A stretch of 28,201 nt of DNA from Bacillota bacterium (GCA_023411375.1 JAEYOW010000008.1:1-28201); one strand, 5' to 3'; positions 16,372-24,455 are shown, counted from the first letter of the stretch. Numbers and translations: made by a program. Notes: generated from the sequence alone by a model not told the origin.

Positions 16372-17420
16372 TGAACGGCATGGAACGAGTGAGAAGCTGC
16401 TTGCGCTTTGAGCCGGTCGACAGGGCGCCGCTGGAATACCATCCCTGCCTGCGGGGCCTGTATGAGCATGGGGACGCCCTGCGCTCGATGGTCAAGGCCC
16501 TCCCCGGGGATTTTGAGGATTTCAGCGACGTGGAGGTTCCGCCTCCCCGGCCGCAGGACTTGACCCCCGGCGGCGGTTACCATTCCCTTGAGGTGGACGA
16601 GTGGGGCGTGGAATGGGAGCGCTGCATCTATCTGATGGCGGGCCATCCCAAAACCTATCCGCTTGAAGACCTGAGCCGTTTGGGCGGCTACCGTTTCCCC
16701 GCCAACACATGCGACGATCCGTCACGGGTGGCGGCGCTTGCAAAGCGCGTGGAGGAAACCAAGCGAAAGGGCGGTTACGTCAAGCTGGGGTGGATTAACC
16801 TGCTGGAAAAGCTCCATGCCCTGTGCCCGTTTGAAACCGTGCTGATGGAGCTGTATGACGACAGCAGGGAGATCAACGACCTGGCGGATAAGCTGGTGGA
16901 ATACCAGGCATGCGAGATTCAAACCCTGCTGGACGCGGGCGCGAACGGTATTCAGCTCGCGGACGATTTTGGTACCAACAGCGCCATGCTGATCTCACCC
17001 GAATGCTGGCGGCAGTTTTTCAAACCGCGCTATCAAAAGCTGATCAAACCTATCCGGGATGCGGGGGCGGACGTGTTCTTTCACTGCTGCGGATACGCGC
17101 CGGATATTTTGCCCGACCTGAGGGAGATCGGCGTGGACGCGGTATGGCCGCAGCTTTCGGTGTACGATATTGACTGGCTGGCGGGCGCGCTCCGTGATAT
17201 CGGCTTGGCCTGCGCTATCCATATCGACCGCGCCGGGGTGATGACGCGCGGCACGCAGGACGACGTATCCCGCGCCGTGGATGCCGCCGTTCGCGCTTTT
17301 AACCCCATGGAGGGCGGCTCGTGGTTCTATGTGGAAACCGACAATGACTTCCCGCTTGAAAACATCCGGCGGCTGTTAAGCGAAATTGAAAAATACCGCA
17401 TTCGGAGGGACGTACCATGA
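16368..17420 (+). CDS. URO-D superfamily protein 2 (methyltransferase-like)
   Basis: 350 residues; the start overlaps the GH2 stop by 4 nt (ATGA) behind GGAGGG, so translation is coupled. It opens MERVRSCLRFEPVDRAPLEY, the superfamily pattern. GANGIQLADDFGTNSAMLIS (about 191-210) is the conserved barrel segment, and FFHCCGYAPDILPDLREIG carries His239 and Cys241, the His-X-Cys metal pair of MtaA/MtbA. Its C-terminal partner Cys is absent; FYVETDNDFPLENI is in that place. This pattern resembles methylcobalamin:thiol methyltransferases in part, but substrate and reaction cannot be read from it. The gene belongs to a tight set with the following one (4-nt overlap). Confidence 0.86.
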   Translation: MMNGMERVRSCLRFEPVDRAPLEYHPCLRGLYEHGDALRSMVKALPGDFEDFSDVEVPPPRPQDLTPGGGYHSLEVDEWGVEWERCIYLMAGHPKTYPLEDLSRLGGYRFPANTCDDPSRVAALAKRVEETKRKGGYVKLGWINLLEKLHALCPFETVLMELYDDSREINDLADKLVEYQACEIQTLLDAGANGIQLADDFGTNSAMLISPECWRQFFKPRYQKLIKPIRDAGADVFFHCCGYAPDILPDLREIGVDAVWPQLSVYDIDWLAGALRDIGLACAIHIDRAGVMTRGTQDDVSRAVDAAVRAFNPMEGGSWFYVETDNDFPLENIRRLLSEIEKYRIRRDVP

Positions 17421-18553
17421 GTAGAAGGCAAAGCTTTGCGGATACGCTAAAGCATCAAACGCCCGAACGCCTGATTTTGGATTTGGGAGGCTGCCCGCTT
17501 TCGTCTATGGAAGGGGAGAGCGAGCAGCGGGTGCTGGATTTTCTGGGCTATGGAAAAAAGCAGAGCGAAGAGGAGTGTATGTTTGGCAAGACGCACCGGC
17601 TGGATGAGCGCCTGCTTGAATACCTGGATATTGACACGCGCTCCGTGGGCGAGATTTTTGTGCCTAAAAAGTCGCAGTTCAAAAAGCTCTCGGATACGGA
17701 ATATATCGATGAATGGGGCATTTGCCGCCGCTTTACCGGCCTTTATTGGGACGCTGTGAACGCCCCCTTGAAGGACGCCACGCTGGAAGAGCTGGAGGCC
17801 TATCCCTTCCCTGACCCGGACAGCATTGACGAGCGCGAAATCGAGTTTCACGCCAGGCGCGCCAAAGAGCTGTATGAGAATACCGATTACATCATTTGCG
17901 CGGAGCATCCCGTGTATGGAATTTTCGAGCTGGGCTGCTGGATGTGTGGGTTTGAGGATTTCCTCTACCGCATGCTTGCCGAGCCGGAGTTTGTGCATTG
18001 CTTCTTCAAGCGGGTGCTGGAATATCAGAAGGCTGTGATCGAGCGGTATTACTCGGCGGTTGGTCCCTACATCCACTACACCTCCAGCGGCGACGATTTT
18101 GCCACCCAGAACGGGCCGTTCGTATCGCCGGCGCTGTTTGCTGAAACCATTAAGCCGTATTTCAAGGAGCGTATCAGCTACACCAAGCGGTTTACCGGCG
18201 CGGCGTTTTTGCATCATTCCTGCGGCAGCGTGTTTTCACTGGCGGAGGATTTGATCGACAGCGGCGTGGAAATTTTGAACCCCATCCAGCCCAAGGCGGC
18301 GGATATGCAGCCGGAGAAGCTCAAGGATGCCTTTGGGGGACGTATCGTGTTCCATGGCGGCATCGACACGCAGGAGGTGCTTCCTTTCCTGCCGCCCGAA
18401 CAGGTTGAGGAGGTTGTACGCCAGACCATTCAGATTATGAACCGCGACGGGGGGTATGTGTTTGCCGCGGCGCATAACATTCAGCCGGATGTGAACCCGG
18501 AAAACCTGGTGGTGATGTTCCAGGCGGCGCGGAAATACGGAAAAAGGGCGTAG
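17417..18553 (+). CDS. URO-D superfamily protein 3 (methyltransferase-like)
   Basis: 378 residues; starts inside the stop of the previous gene (ATGA) with GGAGGG upstream. The barrel segment SSGDDFATQNGPFVSPALF (about 223-241) and FLHHSCGSVFSLAEDLIDSG (His267, Cys269) match a large group of uncharacterised clostridial URO-D proteins. A later VEILNPIQPKAADM and the closing AAAHNIQPDVNPENL are group hallmarks. It has the His-X-Cys pair but His-Asn instead of a Cys at the third site. The length is about 30 residues greater than that of its neighbours because of a longer N-terminal region. Substrate unknown. Confidence 0.87.
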   Translation: MSRRQSFADTLKHQTPERLILDLGGCPLSSMEGESEQRVLDFLGYGKKQSEEECMFGKTHRLDERLLEYLDIDTRSVGEIFVPKKSQFKKLSDTEYIDEWGICRRFTGLYWDAVNAPLKDATLEELEAYPFPDPDSIDEREIEFHARRAKELYENTDYIICAEHPVYGIFELGCWMCGFEDFLYRMLAEPEFVHCFFKRVLEYQKAVIERYYSAVGPYIHYTSSGDDFATQNGPFVSPALFAETIKPYFKERISYTKRFTGAAFLHHSCGSVFSLAEDLIDSGVEILNPIQPKAADMQPEKLKDAFGGRIVFHGGIDTQEVLPFLPPEQVEEVVRQTIQIMNRDGGYVFAAAHNIQPDVNPENLVVMFQAARKYGKRA

Positions 18554-18590
18554 GAGGCGCGCAGCTCATGTTATGTGAAAGGAATCGGGA

Positions 18591-19595
18591 ATGATGACGA
18601 GCAAGGAAAGGGTATACCGCACTCTTGATTTTGAAACCCCGGACCGCATCCCGGTGGACCTGTGGATTTTGCCCGCGGCGGAGGCGTTTCACGGAGAGGC
18701 GCTACAGGAGCTGCTTAGCGAGCGCGGAACGGATTTTATTAAAGCGCCGTTCCATGACCCCACGGCGGACGCACAGATGTACGACGAGGGCGTGCATACC
18801 GATATCTGGGGCAGCGTTTGGCATTCCCGCAAGGCGGGCATGGCGGGTGAGGTTAAGGGCTATCCGCTGGAGGACGACGAGGCGTTTAGGGACTACCGTT
18901 CACCGCTGCACGTGCTGGAGGATGTGAAGGAAAGCGATTTTTACCGCGGCGTGGACGAGTACCTGGGCGAACACGCGGACATGTTTGTGCACTCGGGCTG
19001 GATGAGCCTGTTTGAGCGCATGCAATTTTTGCGTGGCACAGAAAACCTGTTTATGGATATCGCGCTGGAGACGGATGAGTTTTTTAAGCTTCGGGACATG
19101 GTGCTTGCGTACTGGCTGCGCTATACGGACCTGGTTTGCGCCATTCCCGGCGCGGACGCATGCACGATAGGCGACGACTGGGGCAGCCAGAAAGCCATGC
19201 TGATATCCCCGGCGGCCTGGCGCAAGCTGTTTAAGCCTGCCTACAAGCAGCTGATCGACCGTATTCACCAGCACGGCAAGCGGGCGTTTATCCATAGCGA
19301 CGGCTACATTCTAGACATCTACGAGGACTGGATTGAACTGGGCGCGGACGCAATCAACTCCCAAATCTGGTGCATGGGACCGGAAAAGGTGGCCCAGATC
19401 GTAAAGGGACGAATCACCTGCTGGGGAGAGCTGAGCCGGCAGACCGTTTTGCCCTTTGGCACGCCGGAGGATATTCAGCAGCAGGCCGATGAGATGAAGC
19501 GGTTGTTTTATCAAAACGGCGGCCTGATTGGACAGTGCGAAACGGGCTACGACGTGCCGCTTGCCAATATCCGCGCCGCGCTGAACGCATGGTAA
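18591..19595 (+). CDS. URO-D superfamily protein 4 (methyltransferase-like)
   Basis: 334 residues from ATG 18591, 7 nt after AAAGGA; the following ATG is also possible. It opens MTSKERVYRTLDFETPDRIP. The barrel segment is CTIGDDWGSQKAMLISPAAW (191-210), and the metal-site strand is RAFIHSDGYILDIYEDWIELG with His235 and Asp237. Near the C-terminus QCETGYDVPLANI carries Cys316. It is thus of the His-X-Asp plus Cys type, like protein 1, and unlike its immediate neighbours. It is the last gene of the plus-strand set: a strong terminator follows at 19626. The gap of 37 bp to the previous gene is short, so it is probably co-transcribed. Confidence 0.86.
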   Translation: MMTSKERVYRTLDFETPDRIPVDLWILPAAEAFHGEALQELLSERGTDFIKAPFHDPTADAQMYDEGVHTDIWGSVWHSRKAGMAGEVKGYPLEDDEAFRDYRSPLHVLEDVKESDFYRGVDEYLGEHADMFVHSGWMSLFERMQFLRGTENLFMDIALETDEFFKLRDMVLAYWLRYTDLVCAIPGADACTIGDDWGSQKAMLISPAAWRKLFKPAYKQLIDRIHQHGKRAFIHSDGYILDIYEDWIELGADAINSQIWCMGPEKVAQIVKGRITCWGELSRQTVLPFGTPEDIQQQADEMKRLFYQNGGLIGQCETGYDVPLANIRAALNAW

Positions 19596-19625
19596 CGGAC
19601 GGTTGACCGATAAAGGAAGATAAAG

Positions 19626-19675
19626 AAAAACCGCCGCCCGCCTTTCATGAAAATGAGAGGCGGGCGGCGGTTTTT
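19626..19675. terminator. Bidirectional terminator between convergent URO-D genes
   Basis: AAAAACCGCCGCCCGCCT (19626-19643) and its exact complement AGGCGGGCGGCGGTTTTT (19658-19675) form an 18-bp stem around a 14-nt loop. The T run on either strand can end transcription from both sides. The remaining 19676-19797 is G-rich and I see nothing else in it. Confidence 0.9.
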
Positions 19676-19797
19676 GAGGGTGGGGAGCGTTGGGGGCGGT
19701 TAACAGAATTTGATGAAATCGCAGCCGGCGATGGGTCAAGGGCAAAGCCTTTGTCGGGGTGCGGGGGGGCCCGCGTCCATTTCCGTCCCCGCCGCCT

Positions 19798-21036
19798 CTA
19801 CCGGCAAACCTCCTCCATGGCGATCTCGGCCCAGCGCCACACATGCTGGGGCTTGCCGCAAACGGTGCTGATGTCCTTTAAGATAAATTCCAGGCATACG
19901 TCATGCCGGCGGGCAGCATCCAGCGTGCGGCGCAGGTCGTCACGAACAAGCTTTTCGTCCATTACGTCGGCCGCGAGATAGGCCGGGGTGGGCTTGTTGC
20001 TCATCACATACCGGCTGCGGTCCAGGTTTTGAGCGAAGCGCTCGCGGTCGCTCCAAGGGCTACAGGAAAGCTTACGAACGTTGGGCAGCTTTTCGATCAC
20101 ATCCAGCCGGTCGTCCAGCCGGTCGCAGCAGCCATAGTAAACCGCGCCGAAGCGCGCAAAAACGCGTTGCATGTACGCCACCTCAAACTCGTCCGTTACA
20201 GCGGGCGAAACAGAGGTAAACAGCTGCGCAAGCCCAAGCGTCCAGGCGTTTTTCGCGAGGGGCGCGGGCGGCTCGTCCCCGGCGTGCGAGGCGTCCGTCA
20301 GGTAGGTTTGCGAGCAGTGGCACAGGTTGGAGGTGACGTCAAACCCGCCCAGCCTATCCAGCTGGTCGGTCATGGACAGCAGGCCGACGGTCAGCTTTTC
20401 CATCAGGGCGTGCAACATTTCAGGCCGGTCCATCAGCTCGATGTAGCAATTTTCAATTCCCATCCATTCGGTAATGCTATCCCAGATGCCGCAGTGCAGC
20501 ACCACGCCCGTCATGCGGAAGGGCAGAATGCCGTCAAACAGCTCGTGCGCCGTTTGGAGGATGTCCTGCTCAACGGCCTCGTCCAGCGTATAGACAGGCG
20601 TATGGATTTTTTCCAGATCTTCCTCGTTCTCGATCTGGTTATGATAACGGTGGCTGACCACGTCGTTTTTGACGTCGCTGGCCAGCAGGTCCTGCTCGGT
20701 TTTCAGCCCCCAGCCGGAGTGGGAAATAGGCCGTGGGAGGCAGAGGTAAGGATCCCAAACACGGTCAACCGGAAAATGCTTCCACTGGTAGATCGCGCGC
20801 CTGAGCCAGGTTTCCACGCCGCGCCAGTAGGGCTCGCTCACCCGGCAGGCAAGCGAGCCGTCCACATCCATCTCGTGCCAGGGCAATTGATCGATCAGCA
20901 CCATGGGGCGGTCCATGGACAGGTTGTTCAGGTGAGCCCAGAGATCGCGCTTTTCCCTGTGCACGGGAAGCGCCGCGATGGCGGCGTACTGCCGGGCAAG
21001 CTCTTTAAGGACGGAGATTTCAGCGGTGTTCATCAT
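19798..21036 (-). CDS. URO-D superfamily protein 5, long-form group
   Basis: 412 residues from ATG 21036, which follows AAGGAG by 7 nt. A longer open frame (to 21210) overlaps the AraC gene and lacks a ribosome site, so it is rejected. The protein belongs to a longer and more distant branch of the superfamily: MDRPMVLIDQLPW near the N-terminus, GILPFRMTGVVLHCGIWDS in the middle, SNLCHCSQ (238-242) and YYGCCDRLDDRLDVIEKLPN (301-320), followed by RKLSCSPWSD. The GCC-plus-SPW pair is the typical text of this group, annotated loosely as uroporphyrinogen decarboxylase or cobalamin-independent methionine synthase-like. Cysteines are numerous and may bind metal. It lies 19 bp behind an AraC regulator, forming a two-gene unit. 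Confidence 0.82.
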   Translation of the reverse strand: MMNTAEISVLKELARQYAAIAALPVHREKRDLWAHLNNLSMDRPMVLIDQLPWHEMDVDGSLACRVSEPYWRGVETWLRRAIYQWKHFPVDRVWDPYLCLPRPISHSGWGLKTEQDLLASDVKNDVVSHRYHNQIENEEDLEKIHTPVYTLDEAVEQDILQTAHELFDGILPFRMTGVVLHCGIWDSITEWMGIENCYIELMDRPEMLHALMEKLTVGLLSMTDQLDRLGGFDVTSNLCHCSQTYLTDASHAGDEPPAPLAKNAWTLGLAQLFTSVSPAVTDEFEVAYMQRVFARFGAVYYGCCDRLDDRLDVIEKLPNVRKLSCSPWSDRERFAQNLDRSRYVMSNKPTPAYLAADVMDEKLVRDDLRRTLDAARRHDVCLEFILKDISTVCGKPQHVWRWAEIAMEEVCR

Positions 21037-21055
21037 TTGACAGCTCCTTATTAAA

Positions 21056-21799
21056 TCAGGCCTGACGCACAAAGTGGCGGCGGTAATCGCTGGGCGAAAG
21101 GCCGTAATGGGATTTAAAGGTGTTGGAAAAGCTTTTGACGTTTGAATAGCCGACGCTTTCGGCAATGGATTGGATGGTTGCTCCCCGCAGCAGCTGGCCG
21201 ACGGCTTCATTCATGCGCATGCAAAGCAGGTAACGGTGCGGCGTGATGCCGGCGAGCGACTTAAACAGGCGGATGAAGTATTCGGGCGTATAACCGAAAC
21301 GGTGGGCAAGCTGGGGGATGGAGAGCGGGCCTTCCAGATGAGCGTCCAGGTAGGCGGTCATTTCGCTGAGCCGCTCGTCGGGAAGCTCTACCAGCTCCGC
21401 CAGGCGGCAAAGCTCCAAAAAAGCCTGGACGAGCAGCTCCACGTAGGCGGAGGCCGGGGAACCCTGCGTGATTGCGTCCCGCAGCACAAGCATCAGGTGA
21501 GCAAAGCGCGGATCATCCTCCATGGGGATGGATAACAGACGGGTGATTCGAAGCATCGGCGAGGCCATGTGAAACCACAGACAGTTGAGCGGGTCGGCCG
21601 GGTTGTGTTCCATGACATAGGGAGTATGCGTAGGAAAAAGATATAGCGTACCCCTTTGAAGCACGCGCCGCTGGTCGCGGCTTTTGTACTCCACCTGTCC
21701 GCCGTCGATCAGGTAAACGCGTGAGAACATAGGCGCACGCGCCTCGTCCACCCGCCAGCCGGCAGGCTGAATACCATATCCATAATCCAAAACAGCCAT
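21056..21799 (-). CDS. AraC-family transcriptional regulator
   Basis: 247 residues. The N-terminal half is a cupin-like sensing domain (GGQVEYKSRDQRRVLQRG, LYLFPTHTPYVMEHNP, LNCLWFHMASPML), usual in regulators of carbohydrate genes. The C-terminal two helix-turn-helix units are LSIPQLAHRFGYTPEYFIRLF and IQSIAESVGYSNVKSFSNTF, followed by KSHYGLSPSDYRR, the family signature. ATG 21799 follows AGGGGG. It probably controls the fifth URO-D gene, transcribed just behind it, and perhaps the plus-strand set. Confidence 0.92.
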   Translation of the reverse strand: MAVLDYGYGIQPAGWRVDEARAPMFSRVYLIDGGQVEYKSRDQRRVLQRGTLYLFPTHTPYVMEHNPADPLNCLWFHMASPMLRITRLLSIPMEDDPRFAHLMLVLRDAITQGSPASAYVELLVQAFLELCRLAELVELPDERLSEMTAYLDAHLEGPLSIPQLAHRFGYTPEYFIRLFKSLAGITPHRYLLCMRMNEAVGQLLRGATIQSIAESVGYSNVKSFSNTFKSHYGLSPSDYRRHFVRQA

Positions 21800-21818
21800 C
21801 GCCTAACCCCCTGCCGAT

Positions 21819-21847
21819 ACCATACGCGTTTGAATGCCGAATGTCAA
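21819..21847 (-). promoter_or_regulatory. Possible promoter of the AraC-URO-D unit
   Basis: On the minus strand TTGACA (21842-21847) and TATGGT (21819-21824) with a 17-bp spacer. The leader would be only about 12-15 nt but still holds the ribosome site. The AT-rich stretch 21850-21895 just upstream may hold regulator sites. Confidence 0.45.
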
Positions 21848-21931
21848 GAAAAATACATAAAATGATTATAATCACGTAAATTAAGTCAATTTTTATGGAG
21901 GCACAGCACGTAGGGAAAGCCGCGGCGGCTG

Positions 21932-21971
21932 AAAAAGCGGGACGCATGGCCGTAGAGGCCCGCGTCCCGCT
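21932..21971 (-). terminator. Terminator of the ABC exporter operon
   Basis: Read on the minus strand, AGCGGGACGC and GCGTCCCGCT (21962-21971 and 21936-21945) form a 10-bp stem with an inner GGCC/GGCC stem, followed by five T. It lies 44 bp beyond the permease stop. Confidence 0.8.
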
Positions 21972-22015
21972 ATAAAACGTTTGAATAGTTAGCCCGTTGC
22001 GCGCAAGCGCCGCGT

Positions 22016-22720
22016 TTACGCGTCCAACCGTTTTTTGCGGTATACAAGCATAAACAGCGCGAACGCGCCGACCAGCCATACGCCGATCACCATCCATGGA
22101 AGAGCCTTGGGCTGACCGTTCATGTACAGCAATTCTATCATGGAATAGGTCGGTATAAACTGCGCGATTTTCGCCACGGTGTCGTTCATTTGCGCAAACA
22201 TAGGGGGAATCATTAGAAGCAGGGCCACGGGCGAGGCGAGCGTGCCGGTGGACATCTGGTTCTTGCAAAGCAGACCGATCACCGCGCCCAGAAACATCAG
22301 GCACAGCGCCGTGAGGGTAGTGACCAAGAGAAAAAGCGGAAGGGCGCTCAGGGCCATGCCCGTCAGAAAAAACACGGCGAGGTTTACGACGCTCAGCAGA
22401 ACCAGAACGACCAGGCATTTGCTGGTTAAAAACTCCACGGCACCCACGTTGGAGAGCATCAGCGTGCGGAGGGTGTTTTTTTCCTTCTCCTCCGCGATCA
22501 TCATGGAAAGAAGCGCCACCGGCACCAGCGCGAGGTTCATCAATACGCCGATCAGCGAGATAAACTCGCGGGGCATAGGCATGCCGTCGATGGGCAGCAT
22601 GCGGTAAAGAAGCGTGAAAAACAGCGGCAGCACGGCCAAAATCATGCCGTTACCATTTTTGAGCGTATCCTTCCAATCCTTAAGAAACAGGATGCGGGTT
22701 TTTTGAAGGCGCGTCATCAT
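22016..22720 (-). CDS. ABC-2 type transporter permease
   Basis: 234 residues, strongly hydrophobic, with about six helices. The N-terminal cytoplasmic part RILFLKDWKDTLKNGNGMI and the loop MIAEEKEKNTLRTLMLSNV (about 74-92) are typical of ABC-2 membrane subunits: the E-K-E-K-T-L text is the coupling region. It starts inside the stop of the ATPase gene (ATGA overlap, 22717-22720) behind GAGGAAG, so the two form one exporter. Exporters of this type move small molecules, lipids or bacteriocins; nothing here fixes the substrate. Confidence 0.9.
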   Translation of the reverse strand: MMTRLQKTRILFLKDWKDTLKNGNGMILAVLPLFFTLLYRMLPIDGMPMPREFISLIGVLMNLALVPVALLSMMIAEEKEKNTLRTLMLSNVGAVEFLTSKCLVVLVLLSVVNLAVFFLTGMALSALPLFLLVTTLTALCLMFLGAVIGLLCKNQMSTGTLASPVALLLMIPPMFAQMNDTVAKIAQFIPTYSMIELLYMNGQPKALPWMVIGVWLVGAFALFMLVYRKKRLDA

Positions 22721-23565
22721 AACAGCTTCCTCCCCGTCAGCGTCAAAAAGATTTCCTCCAGATCGGGCTCCTGTGAATGCACGGTGGAAAGGGCCTTTCC
22801 CTCAAAGGCGCGGCTCAATTCCGCCAGGCCCCCGGCGCTTTTTTCCGCCGTTACGCGCTCGCCGTCCATGCCCACGGCCACCAGCAGGTTGGGCGCGTGG
22901 CGCAACTTCAGGGCCTGTGGGCTATCGCACGCGGCGATGACGCCTTCGTTTAAGAAAGCCACGCGGTTGCACAGGCGGTCGGCCTCCTCCATACGGTGCG
23001 TGGTGAGGAAAATAGTGGTGCCCTCCTGGTTTAGCTCCCTGAGCATATCCTGAACGGCACGCGATGTCGCCGGGTCCAGCGCGGCGGTCGGCTCGTCCAA
23101 AAACAGCAGGCGGGGCTTATGAAGCACCGCTCGCGCCAGCATCACGCGCTGCGCCATGCCGCGCGATAGCTTTTTGGCGGCTTTTTTTTCCTCGCCCGTA
23201 AGCCCGACGCGCTCCAGCGCCTCCAGCGCCCGGGCGCGGGGCACGCCCTTTAAATCCGCAAACAGGTTCAGGTTATCCTCGACCGACAGGCGCTCGTACA
23301 GGCCGCTGGTATCCGTCAGCACGCCGATTTGATCAAACGCGGAAACGGGCAGGCTCTCGACGGGCTGCCCAAAGAGCCGCACGCTGCCCGCCTGCGGGCG
23401 AAGCTGACGGGTCAGGAGCTTGATGGTAGTCGTTTTACCAGCGCCGCTAGGACCCAGGAAACCGAAGATTTCCCCTTCGGAAACCTCAAAGCTCACCTCG
23501 CGCAGAGCAGGCCTGCCGCCAAACGATATGCCCGCGCCCTCCACCTGAATTAAAGGTTCCGCCAT
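22717..23565 (-). CDS. ABC transporter ATP-binding protein
   Basis: 282 residues, the ATPase of the exporter pair. Walker A is GPSGAGKTTT (38-47), the Q-loop region is DQIGVLTDTSGLYERLSVED, the signature is KLSRGMAQRVMLARAV, Walker B is LLFLDEPTAALDP, and the H-loop is FLTTHRMEEADRL. The signature LSRGMAQ in place of LSGGQ is common in DrrA/CcmA-type exporters. The start ATG 23565 follows AAGGAGG by 8 nt. A promoter lies at 23598-23626. Confidence 0.93.
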   Translation of the reverse strand: MAEPLIQVEGAGISFGGRPALREVSFEVSEGEIFGFLGPSGAGKTTTIKLLTRQLRPQAGSVRLFGQPVESLPVSAFDQIGVLTDTSGLYERLSVEDNLNLFADLKGVPRARALEALERVGLTGEEKKAAKKLSRGMAQRVMLARAVLHKPRLLFLDEPTAALDPATSRAVQDMLRELNQEGTTIFLTTHRMEEADRLCNRVAFLNEGVIAACDSPQALKLRHAPNLLVAVGMDGERVTAEKSAGGLAELSRAFEGKALSTVHSQEPDLEEIFLTLTGRKLL

Positions 23566-23597
23566 GGGTGATTCCTCCTTATGTCCGGGATGTGGCC

Positions 23598-23626
23598 ATC
23601 ATAACAGAAGACGCCGAAAACCGCAA
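23598..23626 (-). promoter_or_regulatory. Promoter of the ABC exporter operon
   Basis: On the minus strand TTGCGG (23621-23626) and TATGAT (23598-23603) with a 17-bp spacer, about 25 nt before the expected leader ends at AAGGAGG. Confidence 0.6.
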
Positions 23627-23629
23627 TCT

Positions 23630-23660
23630 AAAACGGCCCAACGGTACGTGCGCCGGGCCG
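23630..23660 (-). terminator. Probable terminator of the rhomboid-like gene
   Basis: On the minus strand CGGCCC (23655-23660) pairs with GGGCCG (23634-23639), followed by TTTTA. The short stem with a 15-nt loop makes this a moderate call. It lies just before the next promoter. Confidence 0.5.
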
Positions 23661-23696
23661 AATGGAGCATATGAAGGTTTGAAAATGCGGGTTTTA

Positions 23697-24341
23697 TTAC
23701 TTGCGCATGGCCTTGCGGAAGTTGTAGCGGGTTTTCCAATAGTGCGAATCCTGCCTGATGCGGCTGAAAAGATCGCCGCCCAGAAACAGCACCACGTTTA
23801 GCAGCGAGAAGATGATCGCGGCGCGGGTGCTCCACGAGCCAACGATCAGCTGCCAGAGAAAGAGCGCGGCATTAAGCAGCGCCAACCACTTCATCTTCAC
23901 CGGCAGGATGAAGAACACAAGAATCTGATAATCCGGCCACGTCGCCGCAAAGGCAAAGAAAAGCGACAGGTTCAGGTAGGTGTTAACCGCATAGCCGGTA
24001 ATGACGGCCGCCAGGATGTTGCCGATGACGCCTACCAGGTAAAACAGGTTAAACCGGGCCGCGCCCCACTGGTTTTCCAGAGCCGAGCCGATCATCCAGT
24101 AAAAATACAGGCTGAAAATGACCCAGAGCGGCGATGAGCTGGGCGGCAGGAAAATAAACGTGAGCAGCCGCCATACTTGCCCCTGTGCGACCCTGGGCAT
24201 GCTCAGGCTCAGCTTTGAGGAAAAGCCGAGGCCCATCATATCAGCCACAAAGATCAGCGCCATGCCAAAAACGATGTAGTTCATCAGGTGAGGAATCGCA
24301 AACCGCCTTATTTTTCGCTCCACGGTGTCCAGCCACTTCAT
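23697..24341 (-). CDS. Rhomboid-like membrane protein without catalytic serine motif
   Basis: 214 residues with about six helices. GQVWRLLTFIFLPP (54-67) and the loop ALENQWGAARFNLFYLVG (88-105) are the typical rhomboid texts around TM1 and L1. Rhomboid proteases have GxSG in TM4 and a His in TM6; here the corresponding segment is NLSLFFAFAATWPD, with no GxSG, so proteolysis is unlikely. The protein is of the widespread inactive, rhomboid-fold group in Clostridia, whose role is not known. ATG 24341 follows GGGAGG. The basic C-terminus (RKAMRK) would be cytoplasmic. Confidence 0.75.
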   Translation of the reverse strand: MKWLDTVERKIRRFAIPHLMNYIVFGMALIFVADMMGLGFSSKLSLSMPRVAQGQVWRLLTFIFLPPSSSPLWVIFSLYFYWMIGSALENQWGAARFNLFYLVGVIGNILAAVITGYAVNTYLNLSLFFAFAATWPDYQILVFFILPVKMKWLALLNAALFLWQLIVGSWSTRAAIIFSLLNVVLFLGGDLFSRIRQDSHYWKTRYNFRKAMRK

Positions 24342-24426
24342 GCGGGACGCCTCCCATCGTTAAAATGATTGCCGCACGGCATGACCCGATAAAAAGCGGG
24401 ATTGCTTTGCGCCGCGCCGCATCCCT

Positions 24427-24455
24427 ATCATACCACAGGGGACGGGTTTTCACAA
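24427..24455 (-). promoter_or_regulatory. Promoter of the rhomboid-like gene
   Basis: On the minus strand TTGTGA (24450-24455) and TATGAT (24427-24432) with a 17-bp spacer; the leader is about 75 nt. The stretch 24456-24582 between here and the BNR-protein stop shows no other clear signal. Confidence 0.6.

Noticed and set aside
13012..19595. URO-D genes as true hemE (haem synthesis)
   Set aside because: The RQAGR-type motif of uroporphyrinogen decarboxylase is absent from all, there are several copies, and no other haem gene is nearby.
19903..21054. Plus-strand open frame of 383 codons
   Set aside because: Antisense to URO-D protein 5, which shows the recognised superfamily texts; no start signal.
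21037..21210. N-terminal extension of URO-D protein 5
   Set aside because: It overlaps the AraC coding region and a good AAGGAG site precedes ATG 21036.
21863..21890. TTGACT and TATAAT on the minus strand upstream of the AraC gene
   Set aside because: The spacer is only 13 bp, too short for a sigma-A promoter; the pair at 21819-21847 fits better.
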